Origin: Verrucomicrobiota bacterium
Lineage (GTDB): Bacteria > Verrucomicrobiota > Verrucomicrobiia > Opitutales > Opitutaceae
Reading direction: 5' to 3'
NCBI GenBank assembly: GCA_026398135.1
Contig: JAPLTN010000041.1
Span: 1-34,537, forward strand
Length of the DNA stretch: 34,537 nucleotides
A program made the translations under genes and the position numbers. Position 1 is the stretch's first letter; the number at the start of each line of letters is the position of its first letter. Below, piece by piece: positions 33,647 to 34,537 of this stretch. The notes under the pieces were generated by a model. It ran no database searches. It was given only the letters and a program-made list of their open reading frames with translations, and was not told where the DNA came from.

Positions 33647-33651
33647 TTAAC

Positions 33652-34425
33652 ATGTTACACGCTCCAGGCACCTTAAAACTTTATTCTGTTATCATACCTG
33701 CTCGAAATGAGGAGGAGTCGCTACCCGGCACTATTCAGAGCATTTATGATACATTCAACAAAACCGGTGTTCCCCACGAAATTGTGGTAGTGGATGATGG
33801 AAGCACGGATCGCACGTGGGAGGTTCTTCAGGATTTAAAGACTACTATTCCCTCACTTGCTCCTGTGCAGAATCTGGGTTTACATGGATTCGGACGGGCA
33901 ATCATTCATGGTTTGAATAATAGCCAAGGCGACGCGGTTGTGATCATGATGGCCGATGCCTCGGACTCTCCGACACATGCCGTTGCCTATTGGAGGATCC
34001 TGAATGACGAGGGCTATGAGTGTGCCTTTGGTAGCCGTTTTATAAAAGGTGGCCGGGTGGTCGATTACCCACGGATTAAACTGTTGGTAAATCGCATAGC
34101 CAATTTCTTGGTTAAAACCGCTTTTGCGATTCCCCTAAATGACACTACAAACGCCTTTAAAGCATACCGCCGCAGTGTGATAGATGGCTGTCGCCCTTTG
34201 CTCGCTCCCCATTTTAATCTAACAGTTGAGATTCCGTTAAAATCCATTGTGCGTGGGTATTCGTGGAAAGTAATACCGATTTCGTGGGAAAATAGGAAAT
34301 ACGGCGAAGCGAAACTTAAAATAAAGGAAATGGGTAGTCGATATTTCTTTATTTGCGCATACATTTGGCTGGAGAAATATTTTAGCCGCGGAGACTATCG
34401 TCGAATGGATAAATTACAAAAGTAA
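33652..34425 (+). CDS. DPM1/GtrB-like family 2 glycosyltransferase
   Basis: The 257-residue product resembles dolichol-phosphate mannosyltransferase: YSVIIPARNEEESLPGTIQSI, the donor motif VVVDDGSTDRTWEVL at 45-59, MMADASDSP (D102 and D105) for the metal, GSRFIKGG, and a C-terminal basic region with ISWENRKYGEAKLKIKEMGSRY. There are no C-terminal membrane helices, so it is the soluble DPM1 form rather than full GtrB. It would transfer a sugar from its nucleotide to a polyprenyl phosphate on the inner face of the membrane. The GtrA-family gene that starts after ten bases would then flip the product. The two epimerases upstream may make the sugar nucleotide. Specificity is unknown. Confidence 0.92.
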   Translation: MLHAPGTLKLYSVIIPARNEEESLPGTIQSIYDTFNKTGVPHEIVVVDDGSTDRTWEVLQDLKTTIPSLAPVQNLGLHGFGRAIIHGLNNSQGDAVVIMMADASDSPTHAVAYWRILNDEGYECAFGSRFIKGGRVVDYPRIKLLVNRIANFLVKTAFAIPLNDTTNAFKAYRRSVIDGCRPLLAPHFNLTVEIPLKSIVRGYSWKVIPISWENRKYGEAKLKIKEMGSRYFFICAYIWLEKYFSRGDYRRMDKLQK

Positions 34426-34435
34426 CTCCGCATAC

Positions 34436-34537
34436 ATGTTAAATCTTGTGAACCATATCCGCACAATGACTATTGTGCGTTATTTTTTTGTTGGTGGCAT
34501 AGCGGCAATTGTGGACATAGGTATTTTCGTAGGCCTC
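34436..34537 (+). CDS. GtrA-family membrane protein, 5' part only
   Basis: Only the first 34 codons are present, because the window ends. Translation from the ATG at 34436 gives MLNLVNHIRTMTIVRYFFVG, then GIAAIVDIGIFVGL, which is the typical start of GtrA-like proteins: a short cytosolic lead and the first of four membrane helices. An ATG at 34466 would be an alternative start. GtrA proteins are thought to flip polyprenyl-phosphate sugars made by the type of enzyme encoded just upstream. An inverted repeat with arms GCACAAT and ATTGTGC (34461-34478) lies in the coding part, probably by chance. Confidence 0.85.
   Translation, partial: MLNLVNHIRTMTIVRYFFVGGIAAIVDIGIFVGL

Noticed and set aside
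34461-34478. Inverted repeat GCACAAT/ATTGTGC as an operator
   Set aside because: It lies within the coding part of the GtrA-family gene, and seven-base arms of this kind can occur by chance.

Overview
The window looks like a piece of a chromosome from a Verrucomicrobiota bacterium, most likely close to Opitutaceae. This is inferred from gene content and style: a TIGR03067-type small protein, a type-2 ArgC, a GbsR/MarR-like regulator leading a polysaccharide locus, dispersed GC-rich palindromes, and starts that almost never have a Shine-Dalgarno sequence. No rRNA or other taxonomic marker is present, so the placement is tentative.

Bases 1-16,960 are a GC-rich core of housekeeping genes: dnaN, gnd, a small VapBC-type pair, ftsK (minus strand), a class I mannose-6-phosphate isomerase, grpE-dnaJ, purN, argC, prmA (minus) and a DUF192 lipoprotein (minus). 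Between them lie unrecognised genes: a three-helix membrane protein, a minus-strand protein with protein-kinase-like motifs, a TIGR03067 protein and two membrane-anchored proteins that look AsmA-like. Several palindromes occur in the gaps: a perfect 25-bp inverted repeat at 6437-6491, a shorter related one at 14259-14276, and a 28-base element on both sides of prmA.

From about 17,020 to the right edge, every gene is on the plus strand and belongs to a cell-surface polysaccharide locus. It opens with a strong promoter overlapped by four ACAGRAA half-sites and a GbsR-like regulator. Next come an ABC exporter (permease at 17554, ATPase with a Wzt-type C-terminal domain at 21929) and a dTDP-deoxysugar set: rmlA, an epimerase/reductase resembling the bifunctional plant and viral rhamnose synthases, and rmlB. 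No rmlC is visible. A GxxExxY gene sits between two copies of a 104-base repeat inside this set. An acyltransferase and a DegT aminotransferase suggest an N-acylated 4-amino-6-deoxysugar branch.

The stretch from about 25,400 to 31,500 is visibly AT-rich (18 G/C in bases 30,661-30,720, against 36 in bases 4,081-4,140). It holds glycosyltransferases and a large membrane protein, and looks like transferred, strain-variable material. One glycosyltransferase carries a coiled coil built from exact 42-base tandem repeats, and two neighbouring proteins share a CgeB-like domain. The window ends with two tandem NAD-dependent sugar epimerases, a DPM1/GtrB-type glycosyltransferase and the first 34 codons of a GtrA-family gene. 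Together these suggest polyprenyl-phosphate-linked sugar synthesis and flipping.

The best candidates for something new are the repeat-bounded GxxExxY cassette, the one-enzyme route to dTDP-rhamnose, the repeat-built coiled coil on a glycosyltransferase, the four-half-site operator with a near-leaderless regulator, and the kinase-like protein next to gnd.
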